This document shows positions 1 to 5,190 of a DNA stretch of 5,937 nt, piece after piece. The stretch is from J089 sp964549745. Its GTDB lineage: Bacteria; Fidelibacterota; Marinisomatia; Marinisomatales; J089. Numbering within the stretch: position 1 is the first letter of the stretch; every line of letters begins with the position of its first letter. A model generated the notes under the pieces. The model had not been told where the DNA came from. It searched no databases and worked only from the letters and a program-made list of their open reading frames with translations. The translations under genes were made by a program, and so were the position numbers. The stretch covers positions 1 to 5,937 of the forward strand of contig CAZJWP010000120.1 in assembly GCA_964549745.1 (NCBI GenBank), read 5' to 3'.

Positions 1-555
1 CATCAAATCCGGGTACAACCGATTAAATCCGGTTTCTAATTGTCCATCCAATTGTTGCAATTCCTTCTGTGAACCGGCCAGTCGATTGGGTTTTTTCATT
101 CGCCGGGAGAGTTGATCCAGGGCCAGGGTTACGCCGTCCAGTCGGCGGTAGGATGCCAGCAGATTGATGGATGTCATGTAGCGGAGAAAACGCTGAGCAC
201 GATAAGGGAAATTTTCCTGCGATTGTTCCAGAATAGAATAACAGCCCGGGATGAAATCGTCCGGATCAGAGTCGGGATAGTATCTTTCCCAGTTACGGAG
301 CAGAAAATGATCGAAAGTCACGTCCAGGATGATCCCGGAGACTCGTCTCCGCTCCGGACTGAATTGACGGCGCAACTGTCGAACAGCCGGATGGGAATCG
401 GTAAACTTGTCGATCTTTCGGTGCAGTCGAATTCCGTTTTGGACCGCTTCCGGCCATTGATCCTCATCACCTGCTTTCAGAAAGTCACCCAGGAAATTCC
501 CAAGGATCAAATCCGGATCATTTCCCGATAGAGCAAAATGTGCCAAAAAGTTCAC
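1..555 (-). CDS. acpH: Acyl carrier protein phosphodiesterase (AcpH/DUF479 family), 3' end cut by window edge
   Basis: The minus strand reads open from a GTG at 555 to base 1, giving 185 codons without a stop. The protein begins VNFLAHFALSGN, matching the MNFLAH start of E. coli AcpH (193 aa), so I chose the GTG; no in-frame ATG lies near. Conserved features follow in family order: D24 in GNFLGDF (a metal ligand in this HD-like hydrolase family), H45-R46-K47-I48-D49 and T52-D53, an LDVTFDHFL stretch at 77-85, and a C-terminal FNRLYPDL matching the family's FWQFYPRM end. Only a few residues are probably missing. The family hydrolyses 4'-phosphopantetheine from holo-ACP, returning it to apo-ACP in the cytoplasm. 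The gene starts 12 nt after the SDR stop on the same strand, so the two are probably co-transcribed. The nearest GGA lies about 18 nt upstream, too far for a good ribosome-binding site, so translation may depend on coupling. Family assignment is firm; in vivo activity is inferred. Confidence 0.88.
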   Translation of the reverse strand, partial: MNFLAHFALSGNDPDLILGNFLGDFLKAGDEDQWPEAVQNGIRLHRKIDKFTDSHPAVRQLRRQFSPERRRVSGIILDVTFDHFLLRNWERYYPDSDPDDFIPGCYSILEQSQENFPYRAQRFLRYMTSINLLASYRRLDGVTLALDQLSRRMKKPNRLAGSQKELQQLDGQLETGFNRLYPDLM

Positions 556-567
556 GGTATATTTTCG

Positions 568-1416
568 CTATTTTCCTTTCCGGATTGCTTTCAAACCTTT
601 CCAGGCAATTTTGGGCAGACGATCCAAATCGTTGAATTCACCGGCACCTTTCAGCCATTCACCGCCGTCGATGGTCACCACCTCGCCATTGATATATCCT
701 GAAAATTCAGACATAAGATAGGTGGCTAAATTGGCCAATTCACTGTGCTCACCAAATCGCCCCAGCGGATTTCGTTTTTTCATTGCTTTTTCAATACCAA
801 GCCCCGGCGGCACCAATCGGTTCCAGGCGCCGGGAGTGGGAAAGGGTCCGGGCGCAATGGCGTTGGTGCGGATTTTGTACTTGGCCCACTCTACCGCAAG
901 CGATCGTGTTAGCGCCAGCACTCCGGCCTTCGCCGCGGCGGAGGGAACTACATATCCTGAACCGGTCCAGGCATACGTGGTGACGATGTTCAGCATGACA
1001 CCGCCATTGTTGGCGATCATGGATTTCCCAACCGCGTGGCTCACATTGAAGGTTCCGTTCAAAACGATGTCCACCACCACCTTGAATCCACCCTCGGTCA
1101 AATCCTCCGTAGGACACACAAAATTCCCGGCGGCGTTGTTGACCAATCCGTTGATCGGACCCAGTTCCTTTTCGGCGGTTTCGATAATTTGATGAACTTC
1201 CGCCGGTTTCCGAATGTCGCAAGCCAGAGGCAATATTTTTCGTCCGGAAGCTTTGGCAATTTCCTGAGCCGTTTCATCCAAAACCTCCTGTCTTCGACTG
1301 GAGAGGATAAGATCGGCTCCCAATGCCGCGAAACGGCCGGCCATGGATTTGCCCAACCCGGTGCCTCCGCCGGTGATGAGAATGGTTTTGCCTTCCAACA
1401 GATTATCTTGAAACAT
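568..1416 (-). CDS. SDR oxidoreductase of the 2,4-dienoyl-CoA reductase type
   Basis: This 282-residue short-chain dehydrogenase has the NAD(P)-binding glycine motif TGGGTGLG at 15-22, a basic S39-S40-R41-R42 after beta-2 that favours NADPH, NNAAGNF at 93-99, and DIVLNGTF at 116-123. The usual YxxxK motif is replaced by S159-AAA-K163, with a tyrosine (Y148) eleven residues before the serine. That Tyr/Ser/Lys layout, with N98 in NNAAGNF, is the one known from mammalian mitochondrial 2,4-dienoyl-CoA reductase (DECR1), whose TGSGFVVPSASAKAGV segment is nearly the same here. The likely reaction is NADPH-dependent reduction of an unsaturated acyl-CoA during oxidation of unsaturated fatty acids. 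The C-terminus (IDGGEWLKGAGEF) is typical of a large bacterial subgroup whose substrate is not proven. The start has a good site, AGGAAG, 4 nt before the ATG. It is followed by acpH 12 nt downstream and faces a divergent small gene 47 nt away. Subfamily is confident; exact substrate is not. Confidence 0.9.
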   Translation of the reverse strand: MFQDNLLEGKTILITGGGTGLGKSMAGRFAALGADLILSSRRQEVLDETAQEIAKASGRKILPLACDIRKPAEVHQIIETAEKELGPINGLVNNAAGNFVCPTEDLTEGGFKVVVDIVLNGTFNVSHAVGKSMIANNGGVMLNIVTTYAWTGSGYVVPSAAAKAGVLALTRSLAVEWAKYKIRTNAIAPGPFPTPGAWNRLVPPGLGIEKAMKKRNPLGRFGEHSELANLATYLMSEFSGYINGEVVTIDGGEWLKGAGEFNDLDRLPKIAWKGLKAIRKGK

Positions 1417-1429
1417 GGTGCTTCCTTTC

Positions 1430-1460
1430 TTGGGAAAAAACTGAAATCCGTTTATCTTTG
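1430..1460 (+). promoter_or_regulatory. Candidate Bacteroidota-type promoter for the 67-residue protein gene
   Basis: TTG at 1430-1432 and TATCTTTG at 1453-1460 are separated by 20 nt. This fits the -33 TTG / -7 TAnnTTTG pattern known for Bacteroidota primary sigma factors. Transcription would start at about 1464-1467, on or next to the ATG at 1464, so the message would have almost no leader; no Shine-Dalgarno is present upstream of that ATG. The element is a sequence match only, and its last bases overlap a possible TTG start at 1458. Confidence 0.4.
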
Positions 1461-1463
1461 ATC

Positions 1464-1667
1464 ATGGATCCGCTGACTCTAATAGGCCTTCTTCTGTTTT
1501 TCGGGGGACTGATGATCTTCAGTTTCAAGCTCAGCCAATATAACCGCCGAAAATTCGATCCTGATTCTCCCGCTCAAACACAATCCCAGTCCCGGTCGAC
1601 CCTCCAACTTTTGAGCATGATCATCCTGGCGTTGGCACTGGTCATTTATTTTCTTTTTCGAGCTTAA
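1464..1667 (+). CDS. Small two-helix membrane protein, unknown function
   Basis: This 67-residue protein is counted from the ATG at 1464; a TTG two codons upstream (1458) is a less likely start. It begins MDPLTLIGLLLFFGGLMIF, a hydrophobic helix over residues ~4-20. A polar linker rich in S, Q, R, D and P follows (~24-45, including QTQSQSRS), then a second hydrophobic helix at ~47-65 ending in FLFRA. Positive residues (K22, R28-R29-K30) next to the first helix put the linker in the cytoplasm, giving both termini outside. It lies divergently from the SDR gene and 72 nt upstream of the PhoH2-type gene on the same strand. There is no Shine-Dalgarno; a near-leaderless promoter may drive it. I recognise no family. 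Clean codon structure and membrane topology support a real gene, though a small ORF carries residual doubt. Confidence 0.62.
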   Translation: MDPLTLIGLLLFFGGLMIFSFKLSQYNRRKFDPDSPAQTQSQSRSTLQLLSMIILALALVIYFLFRA

Positions 1668-1739
1668 CCGGAGCTGGGGAATCCTTAAAGAATGGACGTA
1701 ATTTAAACCATCTGAGACTGCCTTCTCACAAGAGAACCT

Positions 1740-3080
1740 ATGCCAAAGAAAAAAACCTCCAAACCAAAGATTTTTGTATTAGATACCAATGTGATCTTAC
1801 ATGATTCCAGTTGTATCGATCATTTTGAAGAAAATGATGTTGCCATTCCCATCACGGTCCTGGAAGAATTGGATCGCTTCAAGCGCGGGAATGAATTGCT
1901 CAATTTTCACGCCCGGCAATTTTTGCGCCGTATCGATGAATTGACGGGCGATGTTCTATTCTCCGAAGGAATACGCTACAATGATTCTTCCGGGCTGATC
2001 CGCGTGATCGTAGATCACGAATGGGATGACGATCTCATTTCCGTTTTTTCGGAAGATTCACCGGACCACCGGATTTTGAACAGCGCTTTCCGTTTGGCGA
2101 AGCAAAACCCGGACCGGGTGGTTATTCTGGTCACCAAAGATACCAACCTTCGGATGAAGGCCAAATCGTTGGGTATCCATGCTCAGGACTACACCACGGA
2201 TAAAGTTGAGAGCATTGATAAAATTTATACCGGTTTGGCGTGGGTCGAGGATGCGGATCCGGACCTGATCGATCGGTTGCATCAGGAAGCGGAAGGGGTG
2301 GCCTGGGATTCATCCGGGTTGAAAATGAAACCGGTTCCAAACCAGAATTTCATTATTCGAAACAACCAAAAATCGGTGTTGGCAAATTACATCCCGGAGA
2401 CCCAATCACTATTGAAGGTGAATAAACAACCGGCGTACGGAATTATGCCCCGGAATGCAGAACAGATATTTGCTTTAATGGCCCTGACCAATCCGGGACT
2501 TCGTCTGGTAACTTTGGCCGGAAAAGCAGGCACCGGAAAGACATTGCTGGCCTTGGCCGGGGCTTTGGAATGTCGTCAGTCTTATCGCCAGATTTTCCTG
2601 GCGCGACCGATCGTTCCGCTCAGCAACAAAGACCTGGGTTTTCTTCCGGGAGATATTAAATCCAAGATTGATCCTTACATGCAACCCCTGTTCGATAACC
2701 TGAGCGTGATTAAGCATCAATTTAAGGAACAGGACGACCATTTTTTGAAAATCAGTGAAATGATGGAATCGGAAAAGCTGGTGATCAGTCCGTTGGCATA
2801 TATCCGCGGCCGGAGCTTTCAAAATGTGTATTTCATTATCGACGAAGCACAGAATCTGACACCGCACGAAGTAAAGACGATTATCACCCGTGCCGGTGAA
2901 GGCACCAAGATCGTCTTGACGGGCGATATTCACCAGATCGATCATCCGTACCTGGATTCTCTATCCAATGGTCTGAGTTATCTAATCAACCGAATGAGAG
3001 GCCAGGAGATTTACGGTCATATCACCCTGGAAAAGGGTGAACGCTCCTATTTGGCGGAATTAGCCAGTAACCTGCTATAA
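1740..3080 (+). CDS. phoH2: PhoH2-type protein: PIN ribonuclease domain fused to PhoH ATPase
   Basis: This 446-residue protein has two domains. The N-terminal PIN domain (~11-150) carries the full acidic set: D15 in LDTN, E42/E43 in VLEELD, D109 in SPDHRIL and D134 in TKDTN. The C-terminal PhoH P-loop domain (~235-446) has Walker A GKAGTGKT at 261-268, the PhoH-specific LARP and PLAYIRGRSF segments (287-290 and 351-360), Walker B FIIDEAQN at 365-372, the LTGDIHQID motif at 393-401, and R435 in KGERS as a possible arginine finger. The architecture matches B. subtilis YlaK and mycobacterial PhoH2, which unwinds and cleaves RNA in an ATP-dependent way. A cytoplasmic RNA helicase/endoribonuclease role follows from the family. 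Length is typical and no catalytic residue is missing. The ATG follows a weak AAGAGAA site. The next gene begins 9 nt after the stop, so they likely share a transcript. No PhoAT-like antitoxin gene is visible upstream; the preceding gene encodes a membrane protein. Confidence 0.95.
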   Translation: MPKKKTSKPKIFVLDTNVILHDSSCIDHFEENDVAIPITVLEELDRFKRGNELLNFHARQFLRRIDELTGDVLFSEGIRYNDSSGLIRVIVDHEWDDDLISVFSEDSPDHRILNSAFRLAKQNPDRVVILVTKDTNLRMKAKSLGIHAQDYTTDKVESIDKIYTGLAWVEDADPDLIDRLHQEAEGVAWDSSGLKMKPVPNQNFIIRNNQKSVLANYIPETQSLLKVNKQPAYGIMPRNAEQIFALMALTNPGLRLVTLAGKAGTGKTLLALAGALECRQSYRQIFLARPIVPLSNKDLGFLPGDIKSKIDPYMQPLFDNLSVIKHQFKEQDDHFLKISEMMESEKLVISPLAYIRGRSFQNVYFIIDEAQNLTPHEVKTIITRAGEGTKIVLTGDIHQIDHPYLDSLSNGLSYLINRMRGQEIYGHITLEKGERSYLAELASNLL

Positions 3081-3089
3081 GGAAATTTT

Positions 3090-3533
3090 ATGTCAGAATC
3101 AGAACTTCCAATCCAGGAAGAGTATCAACCGGAAATTGAAGATCAGGGTTTAATCCTGCCCGACTCGGAATTAAGTACATTGGAGTCACTGGCTATCTGG
3201 AGTCGGCGGCTTGGAATCTTCTTAATTACCATTGGAGTCATTAATATCCTGGGGATTTTTATCTTTGCCATACCGAATGTCATTGCCGGAGTTTTCTTCA
3301 TCGCCATGGGAACGCGGCTGACTTCATCGGCGCAGGAATTTTGGGATGCGATAGACAATAAGGACGGCATTGCTTTGGGTTCGGGATTGCGGTTTATCCG
3401 GACATTTTATATTCAAAATCTGGTATTCTATGGATTGCTTGTTCTATTTATGATTTTAGTTGTTGCCATGATGGCAGCGTTCTGGCCCCATATACAGGAA
3501 TTGATGAGGGAAGGACAGGGATTTACAACCTGA
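3090..3533 (+). CDS. Integral membrane protein, DUF5362-like
   Basis: This 147-residue protein starts 9 nt after the phoH2 stop with a good ribosome site (AAGGAA, 5 nt before the ATG), so it is probably the second gene of that operon. Residues 1-35 are acidic and soluble (SESELPIQEEYQPEIEDQG). Two closely spaced hydrophobic helices follow at ~41-58 and ~60-75, then a polar loop holding SSAQEFWDAIDNKDGIAL (79-96). A third helix lies at ~109-131, and a short tail ends FTT. The layout (soluble acidic start, paired helices, loop with an alpha-helical repeat of the form AxEFxxAxxxxD, then another helix) resembles DUF5362 proteins common in Bacteroidota and relatives. I assign this from memory of the pattern, without a search. 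Function is unknown. The odd pairing with an RNA-degrading ATPase gives little direct clue. Confidence 0.75.
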   Translation: MSESELPIQEEYQPEIEDQGLILPDSELSTLESLAIWSRRLGIFLITIGVINILGIFIFAIPNVIAGVFFIAMGTRLTSSAQEFWDAIDNKDGIALGSGLRFIRTFYIQNLVFYGLLVLFMILVVAMMAAFWPHIQELMREGQGFTT

Positions 3534-3564
3534 CCAGGGTTAACTTTTCTAATCACGACCTTTC

Positions 3565-3574
3565 CGGAATTCCG
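3565..3574. repeat. 10-bp perfect palindrome CGGAATTCCG
   Basis: CGGAATTCCG reads the same on both strands. It lies 32 nt after the stop of the DUF5362-like gene and about 35 nt before the acpS stump, in the former upstream region of acpS. It could be a remnant operator, but a 10-bp palindrome can occur by chance, and no second copy was found in the window. Confidence 0.3.
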
Positions 3575-3608
3575 ATCTGTCCGGTAAATATTGTATAAAT
3601 GGTTTCAA

Positions 3609-3674
3609 ATGGGACTAATGACTGGCTTATTATTTGGAGTCGGATTGGATGTAGTTGAAACTGAGAGATTATAG
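3609..3674 (+). pseudogene. acpS: Truncated 5' stump of acpS (holo-ACP synthase)
   Basis: From the ATG at 3609 (or 3618) the frame reads M-GLMTGLLFGVGLDVVETERL and stops at TAG 3672-3674. The core GVGLDVVETERL is the N-terminal signature of AcpS: E. coli has LGLGTDIVEIARI at the same place. The aspartate corresponds to the Mg-binding Asp near residue 8-9 of the family. A complete AcpS has about 120-130 residues and a second signature (a WAxKEAxxKA-type helix), and neither is found after 3674 in any frame. The gene is therefore cut after about 20 codons. Intact AcpS transfers 4'-phosphopantetheine from CoA to apo-ACP. This is an essential step, so a full copy should exist elsewhere. No clear ribosome site precedes the start. 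The alternative, a functional 21-residue peptide, seems unlikely. Confidence 0.6.
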
Positions 3675-3689
3675 AGCCCCATCTGAGTT

Positions 3690-3717
3690 GTATCATGCCC
3701 GATAATGTTAATGATAC
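3690..3717. repeat. 7-bp inverted repeat with 14-nt loop
   Basis: GTATCAT (3690-3696) and ATGATAC (3711-3717) are perfect inverted repeats separated by 14 nt. They lie just after the acpS stump, between the two gene fragments. No T-tract follows on either strand, so it is not a convincing intrinsic terminator. It may be a chance hairpin or part of a rearrangement junction. Confidence 0.25.
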
Positions 3718-3730
3718 CATCTACAGTGCA

Positions 3731-3835
3731 TTACCATTTTAATTTTGCTTTCCAAATATTACTGCCGTCATCCGTAGAATCAATCAGATTTCCGGTTTCA
3801 TCAATCAATGGGGATTCGTATCGATATTCAGGGTG
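3731..3835 (-). pseudogene. C-terminal tail of a lost protein, possibly an outer-membrane barrel
   Basis: The minus strand has a 34-codon open frame without a start, ending at TAA (3731-3733). It reads with protein-like composition: PEYRYESPLIDETGN, then LIDSTDDGSNIWKAKLKW and stop. The final residues alternate (NIWKAKLKW) and end in an aromatic residue, as the last strand of an outer-membrane beta-barrel normally does. Just upstream, one frame over, the minus strand from 3873 to about 3832 reads HFKLSSGKNYTNNT; a one-base indel near 3835 would join it to PEYRYE. No family is recognised. It could be the frameshifted end of a gene whose 5' part has been lost, since the 109-residue gene now begins immediately next to it. 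The coding look is judged by eye, so chance remains possible. Confidence 0.4.
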
Positions 3836-3875
3836 TTATTCGTATAATTTTTTCCTGAACTCAATTTGAAATGAG

Positions 3876-4205
3876 CTATTTATTCATAATTTTCTTTGTG
3901 GTCTCATCCACTTTTTCTTTTACGGCATCTTTTGATTTTTCCTTCAAATCCTCGCCGGTTTTTTTCAACGTTTTCTTACCCTTCTCCATGGTTTGTTCGA
4001 TCTTATCCTGAATGACATCAATATTTTTGTGGACGTCTTTTCCGGTCCAGACAAAATAGGCAAGGTAGAGGACCAGAATTGCGGCAACGATCAATGCTAA
4101 CTTGAGCAATTTTTTAATGACACCCACCAGGATAACCAAGGCCAAAACAACAGCGACAGCAAGATAAACCGGGTTATTTGTAAATAGATCGATAATCGAA
4201 TTCAT
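3876..4205 (-). CDS. Small membrane protein with lysine-rich helical tail, unknown function
   Basis: This 109-residue protein starts with a short polar segment, then two hydrophobic helices at ~13-30 and ~35-52 separated by the basic hairpin KKLLK. A charged segment over ~56-109 has Lys, Glu and Asp spaced like a long amphipathic helix or coiled coil (TMEKGKKTLKKTGEDLKEK, then KDAVKEKVDETTKK). The tail resembles the repetitive K/E-rich helices of YtxH- or LEA-like stress proteins only in composition. The ATG has a good site (AAAGGT, 5 nt upstream). Its first bases overlap the stop of the metallophosphoesterase gene as ATGA, so the two are co-transcribed and probably translationally coupled. 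With the basic hairpin inside, the tail would lie on the outer side of the membrane, but the topology is not certain. I recognise no named family. Confidence 0.78.
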   Translation of the reverse strand: MNSIIDLFTNNPVYLAVAVVLALVILVGVIKKLLKLALIVAAILVLYLAYFVWTGKDVHKNIDVIQDKIEQTMEKGKKTLKKTGEDLKEKSKDAVKEKVDETTKKIMNK

Positions 4206-5134
4206 TTCAAACCTTTCACTTCCTGTTTCCTGTGGTTGACAAACCCCGTCTTTTTCTCAAAAGCTGAGATCAGGGTGAGAATACGTGGATCGTCCGGCAT
4301 CTCCAGGGTCATGGGGACGAGTTCTCCTGATTTGTGAGTGACTTTATTTTTGGCATCCAATTCAATCGTGACCACTCCCGTATAATAGCCATCCTTACCA
4401 GCCTGGACAACCAATGTACCGTTAATTTCTTCCGGAGACTTTACGGCGGTCTGGGTATGCCCGCCGATAATCACATCAATTCCGGATACCTCCTTGGCTA
4501 GTTCACGATCCCGATCATAGCCGCTATGAGAAAGGACGATTACCACATCAGGCAAGGGGAAAATTTCACGCAGGGCGGCTTTCAAAGCATAAACCGGATT
4601 TCTCAATTTGATCTTATCTTTAATATCTTTTGGGTAATAATCAAAAGCATGCGGGCTGATTATTCCAAAAACAGCCACGCGAATACCCTGGACAGGAATA
4701 ATAAGGTAAGGGACAACGCCAGGCAAATCCGGTTTAATCAGATTTGTAGCTACGATTGGCGACCCGGTTTGATTAAGATAAGTTTCCAATGCCGGTAAAT
4801 CCCGGGATAATTCCTGGTCACCGGGAAGAATTGCGGAATAGTTAAGAAGCTTGTATCCCTCACAAACCAGACTGTCTTTATAGGGATGATTTGCAGGGGA
4901 GAGGAAGTCACCGGCATCCATAAGTAAAACATTCGTGTGCTCACCTTCAAAGGAATCGACAAAAGGAACACGCTTCTCGATTGATCCTAAAGGATGGTCA
5001 GGGCAGTAACAATTTTCCAGGGTACCGTTATTGTTGTTGGTATGCAGAATATACAGGGTGTGTGATTGGGGCCGGGCAAACAGATAACACCAAAATAAAA
5101 GCAGAACCCAACGTGGATGAATACTGGCAGACAT
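4202..5134 (-). CDS. Exported UshA-like metallophosphoesterase (5'-nucleotidase N-domain only), metal site altered
   Basis: This 310-residue protein has a Sec signal (R8, hydrophobic core ~10-20, cleavage near 24), then the catalytic domain of the UshA/5'-nucleotidase family. The ~200-residue C-terminal substrate-binding domain of UshA is absent. The metallophosphoesterase motifs are all placed correctly but several are altered. HTNDxHG is HTNNNNG (31-37), so the Asp and His ligands are now N34 and N36. GD is kept (D76 in MDAGDF). GNHE is GDQE (105-108), replacing the Asn ligand with D106 and the catalytic His with Q107. H203 (LSHSG) and H226 (GGHTQ, 224-228) are kept, and Q228 matches the Gln ligand of UshA. 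A C42-Y-C44 pair follows the first motif, as in a large subgroup of related proteins with a CGC motif there. It probably acts in the periplasm; hydrolase activity is uncertain. No Shine-Dalgarno precedes the ATG. It forms an operon with the 109-residue gene. Confidence 0.85.
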   Translation of the reverse strand: MSASIHPRWVLLLFWCYLFARPQSHTLYILHTNNNNGTLENCYCPDHPLGSIEKRVPFVDSFEGEHTNVLLMDAGDFLSPANHPYKDSLVCEGYKLLNYSAILPGDQELSRDLPALETYLNQTGSPIVATNLIKPDLPGVVPYLIIPVQGIRVAVFGIISPHAFDYYPKDIKDKIKLRNPVYALKAALREIFPLPDVVIVLSHSGYDRDRELAKEVSGIDVIIGGHTQTAVKSPEEINGTLVVQAGKDGYYTGVVTIELDAKNKVTHKSGELVPMTLEMPDDPRILTLISAFEKKTGFVNHRKQEVKGLK

Positions 5135-5190
5135 GGTTTCAAAAATTTCAGCGGTTTTAGGGGAAGATTCAAGATAAATTTATTATTCAT
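5135..5190. promoter_or_regulatory. Divergent promoter region between metallophosphoesterase and YidD-like genes
   Basis: The 56 bp between two divergent ATGs must hold both promoters or reach into the neighbouring genes. It contains TAAATTTA at 5175-5182, a self-complementary octamer that differs from the Bacteroidota TAnnTTTG element by only its last base on either strand. On the plus strand it would place a transcription start close to the ATG at 5191. Neither gene has a Shine-Dalgarno. The assignment rests on position and AT-richness and on a single imperfect motif. Confidence 0.4.

Larger units (their letters stand above)
3534..3875. other. Decayed intergenic patch holding gene fragments
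   Basis: No complete gene can be read here on either strand, and the stretch is visibly richer in A and T than the blocks to its left. It contains a 10-bp palindrome, the truncated start of an acpS gene on the plus strand, a 7-bp inverted repeat, and a minus-strand C-terminal gene tail that runs up to the end of the 109-residue gene. Bases 3675-3730, between the two fragments, carry nothing I recognise. No insertion-sequence ends, target duplication or tRNA scar is visible. The arrangement suggests one or more deletions that removed most of acpS and most of a minus-strand gene. Confidence 0.6.

Noticed and set aside
112..531. 139-codon plus-strand open frame
   Set aside because: It lies antisense to acpH, whose minus-strand translation matches its family from start to near end; the plus-strand product resembles nothing.
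722..1461. Several open frames overlapping the SDR gene on both strands
   Set aside because: The SDR protein accounts for the region with every expected motif; the others are shadows with arginine- or histidine-rich nonsense composition.
2058..2945. Open frames inside phoH2 on both strands
   Set aside because: The PIN-PhoH reading is complete and motif-perfect; no overlapping product is recognisable.
3527..3550. Weak hairpin AACC/GGTT followed by TTTTCT after the DUF5362-like gene
   Set aside because: Only a 4-bp stem that includes the stop codon, with a short and delayed T-run; not enough to call a terminator.
3779..3808. Repeated ATCAATCA, 20 bp apart
   Set aside because: It is explained by the repeated LID codons of the minus-strand gene tail, not by a separate repeat.
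3861..3876. CTCAATTTGAAATGAG imperfect palindrome after the 109-residue gene
   Set aside because: The loop is too small for a stable stem beyond 4 bp, and no T-tract follows on the minus strand.
4526..5190. Open frames overlapping the metallophosphoesterase gene, including minus-strand 4987-5190
   Set aside because: They are out-of-frame shadows. The minus-strand one also runs through the divergent promoter region and lacks family features.
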